From NCBI GenBank assembly GCA_021810735.1, contig JAJZIF010000215.1, positions 1-6,639 on the forward strand: a stretch of DNA of 6,639 nucleotides. Direction: 5' to 3'. The first letter of the stretch is position 1, and every line of letters begins with the position of its first letter. Position numbers and translations under genes: made by a program. The notes below the pieces were generated by a model. That model worked only from the letters and a program-made list of their open reading frames with translations, was not told the origin of the DNA and searched no databases. Shown in pieces: positions 4,735 through 6,639 of this stretch. The stretch comes from Acidobacteriota bacterium. GTDB lineage: Bacteria; Acidobacteriota; Terriglobia; Terriglobales; Acidobacteriaceae.

Positions 4735-6639
4735 ATGCCCCGGAACATCCCATTTCGCATCGCAGCCGTTGTGCTGGCAGTGCTGACAGTCGCCGCTGTC
4801 ATCCTGGCGTCCATCAATTACAGCCACGAGTCCGACTTTCAGACTCCGACTGATCTTGTTTGGTGGGCTGAGGCCCCCGGCGGACTCATCGCGCAGAAAG
4901 TATTGCCTTTTGGACCGGGCGAGCGCGCTGGCATTGAAGCGGGGGATTTATTGACTGGGGTCAACAACCATCCAACCCCGAGCATCGCATCGCTGGAACG
5001 CCAACTATCCGCTACAGGAATTTATAGCAAGGCCACCTACTCCGTAACCCGGCTCGGGATTCGACTGGAAATTCCGGTGATCTTGGTTCCGAAGGACCGC
5101 AACATCAATTACGGTCTGCGCTTGATCGCGCTGGTATACCTGTTGATCGGCCTGTACATCCTGTTTCGCCGCTGGACGGCGCCACGCTCCGTCCATTTTT
5201 ATATCTTCTGCCTGACATCCTTCGTTCTCTATGCCTTTCATTACACCGGAAAGCTAAATCTGTTCGATTGGGTCATTTTCTGGGGTAATATAGCGGCAAG
5301 CGCCGCCCAGCCCGCACTTTTCCTGCACTTTGCTTTCACATTTCCAGAACATAACCCGACCATGCGTCGCCGTCGCATGGCTTGGCTGCTCTATCTGCCG
5401 GGAATTGCCCTAGTTGGCCTGTTCGTCACGGCCATTCGGCTCTGGTCTGCCACGGATCTGCTGTATCACCGGCTGAACCAGGTTGCAATCGGCTACATAA
5501 CGGTGTACTACGTAGCCGCCGCGTTGGTGTTCTTCCTCAACTATCGCAGGGCGGACAATCCACTCACGCGCCAGCAACTGAAATGGCTGAACCGCGGCAC
5601 TTTACTTGCGGTCACGCCGTTCACGCTGTTGTATGCAATTCCCTATCTCCTTGCCGGACCATCCGCGCCGACGTTGCTTGGCCAGATCGGCGTAATGTGC
5701 CTGGTTTTCCTTCCCCTGACATTCAGTTATGCGATTGTGCGCTATCGCTTGATGGATGTGGACCTGATCTTCAAGCGCGGTGTGACGTATACGCTGGCAA
5801 CCGGCACGCTGGTCGCCATCTATTTTGGCGCGGTCGCATTCGCTGGCGAGGTGGTTCACACCCGCCTCCCGGCTGCGGGCGGATGGGGACTGGCCACAGC
5901 GATCATCATCGCCGCGCTGGTTTTCGATCCCATTAAGCGCGCCATCCAGGACCGCGTGGACCGCGTCTTCGATCGCAAACGACTCGATTCTCGCGCCACG
6001 CTGGTCGAATTTGCCCGGAGCCTCAACACGCAAACCGATCTGCGCGCGTTGCTGAACGCCCTGGTAGACCGACTGCCCCGCATTCTGCAAGTAGCCAGGA
6101 TCGGCGTATTTCTCGACGAGGAACAAGACGCCCGCCATACACGCTTCCGGCTGGCGGCCAGCCATGGCATTCCATCTCCGGCGCTGAACCATGCCGAAAG
6201 TCTTGATACCGGGTTTCTCCGCTTCGATGGCCGGGAGGACGGGACGCACATCTTCCTGGAAAGCACGCAGAATGCGCCCCACCTGACCGAAAGCCAGCAA
6301 CGTGCTGTCCAACTGCTCGATCTGAACTATTATCTGCCCTGCCGAGTGCAGCAGCGCACCATTGCCGTGTTGGGACTGGGCCGCACTACCAATGGAGACT
6401 TCCTTTCGAGCGAGGATGTGGAACTGCTGGAAACGCTCGCCAGCTATGTCGGCATTGCCATCCAGAACGCGCGCTTATACGCGAAGCTCGAAGAAAAAAT
6501 CGCGGAGTATGAGCAGCTCAAAGAATTCAATGAAAACATCGTCGAATCCATCAACATCGGAATTCTGGCTGTCGATCTCGCCGACCGTATCGATAGCTGG
6601 AACGCCCAGATGGAATCTATGTACGCGGTGCCGCGTAGA
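4735..6639 (+). CDS. PDZ / multi-span membrane sensor with GAF and PAS domains, probable histidine kinase (partial, runs off the right edge)
   Basis: The 635 visible codons encode a large sensor. Residues 8-27 form the first membrane span. Residues about 41-118 form a PDZ domain (GLIAQKVLPFGPGERAGIEAG, then DLLTGVNNHP). Nine further hydrophobic spans follow near 126-144, 153-170, 178-202, 216-236, 248-269, 288-307, 313-336, 353-371 and 386-399. Positive loops after every second span (RRWTAPR, RRRRM, NYRR, RYRLMDVDLIFKR, DPIKR) place the PDZ outside and the C-terminus inside. A GAF domain covers about 424-580, a short coiled coil 580-602, and a PAS domain starts near 598 (FNENIVESINIGILAVD). 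The HFAFTFPE and RYRLMDVDLIFKRG motifs are ones I associate with multi-span kinases of Acidobacteria and relatives; the PDZ-in-membrane layout recalls Bacillus ComP. HisKA and ATPase domains are expected beyond the window but unseen, so kinase activity is inferred. The start is firm: an in-frame TGA at 4711-4713 leaves this ATG as the only usual start, with a weak AGG site 7 bases before it. Confidence 0.88.
   Translation, partial: MPRNIPFRIAAVVLAVLTVAAVILASINYSHESDFQTPTDLVWWAEAPGGLIAQKVLPFGPGERAGIEAGDLLTGVNNHPTPSIASLERQLSATGIYSKATYSVTRLGIRLEIPVILVPKDRNINYGLRLIALVYLLIGLYILFRRWTAPRSVHFYIFCLTSFVLYAFHYTGKLNLFDWVIFWGNIAASAAQPALFLHFAFTFPEHNPTMRRRRMAWLLYLPGIALVGLFVTAIRLWSATDLLYHRLNQVAIGYITVYYVAAALVFFLNYRRADNPLTRQQLKWLNRGTLLAVTPFTLLYAIPYLLAGPSAPTLLGQIGVMCLVFLPLTFSYAIVRYRLMDVDLIFKRGVTYTLATGTLVAIYFGAVAFAGEVVHTRLPAAGGWGLATAIIIAALVFDPIKRAIQDRVDRVFDRKRLDSRATLVEFARSLNTQTDLRALLNALVDRLPRILQVARIGVFLDEEQDARHTRFRLAASHGIPSPALNHAESLDTGFLRFDGREDGTHIFLESTQNAPHLTESQQRAVQLLDLNYYLPCRVQQRTIAVLGLGRTTNGDFLSSEDVELLETLASYVGIAIQNARLYAKLEEKIAEYEQLKEFNENIVESINIGILAVDLADRIDSWNAQMESMYAVPRR

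Noticed and set aside
4617..4853. 78-codon plus-strand open frame overlapping the sensor start
   Set aside because: Its second half overlaps the sensor's membrane-span codons in another frame, and its Arg/Ser/His-rich translation is typical of a shifted frame.
5602..6312. 236-codon minus-strand open frame
   Set aside because: It is antisense to the sensor gene, covering the last membrane spans and the GAF domain. The plus-strand reading has coherent domains; this one has none.

Overview
The window is a moderately GC-rich, densely coding piece of bacterial chromosome. It holds five convincing protein genes and no RNA genes, insertion sequences, CRISPR arrays or phage-like features. The mix suggests an acidobacterium: a SPATA20/YyaL-type thioredoxin-fold protein with the N-terminal wording I associate with that phylum, a MOFRL-type glycerate kinase, and a PDZ plus multi-membrane-span GAF/PAS sensor protein. 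The phylum assignment is inference from remembered family resemblance, not a database result.

Left part (1-2133, minus strand): an M20 family zinc aminoacylase/deacylase (1108-2133) lies upstream of a DUF255 thioredoxin-domain protein (1-1062), whose C-terminal half is beyond the left edge. The 45-base gap and a good Shine-Dalgarno before the second gene suggest one transcript. A 169-base divergent spacer (2134-2302) separates this unit from the next.

Middle part (2303-4353, plus strand): a small COG2945-type alpha/beta hydrolase is followed after 32 bases by a class II glycerate 2-kinase (DUF4147 + MOFRL). They are probably cotranscribed. The kinase would feed glycerate into lower glycolysis as 2-phosphoglycerate; the hydrolase substrate is unknown.

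Right part (4354-6639): a 381-base spacer, unusually long for this stretch, carries an AT-rich imperfect inverted repeat overlapping a plausible promoter. It precedes a large membrane sensor gene running off the right edge. That protein has a membrane anchor, an apparently periplasmic PDZ domain, nine more predicted membrane spans, a cytoplasmic GAF domain, a short coiled coil and the beginning of a PAS domain. A histidine kinase module is expected beyond the window but not seen.

Most of the window looks like ordinary metabolic and signalling genes. The items most worth a second look are the PDZ/10-span sensor, its long leader with the dyad, and a few departures from family consensus in the glycerate kinase and the DUF255 protein. 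I found no convincing evidence of a wholly new system.
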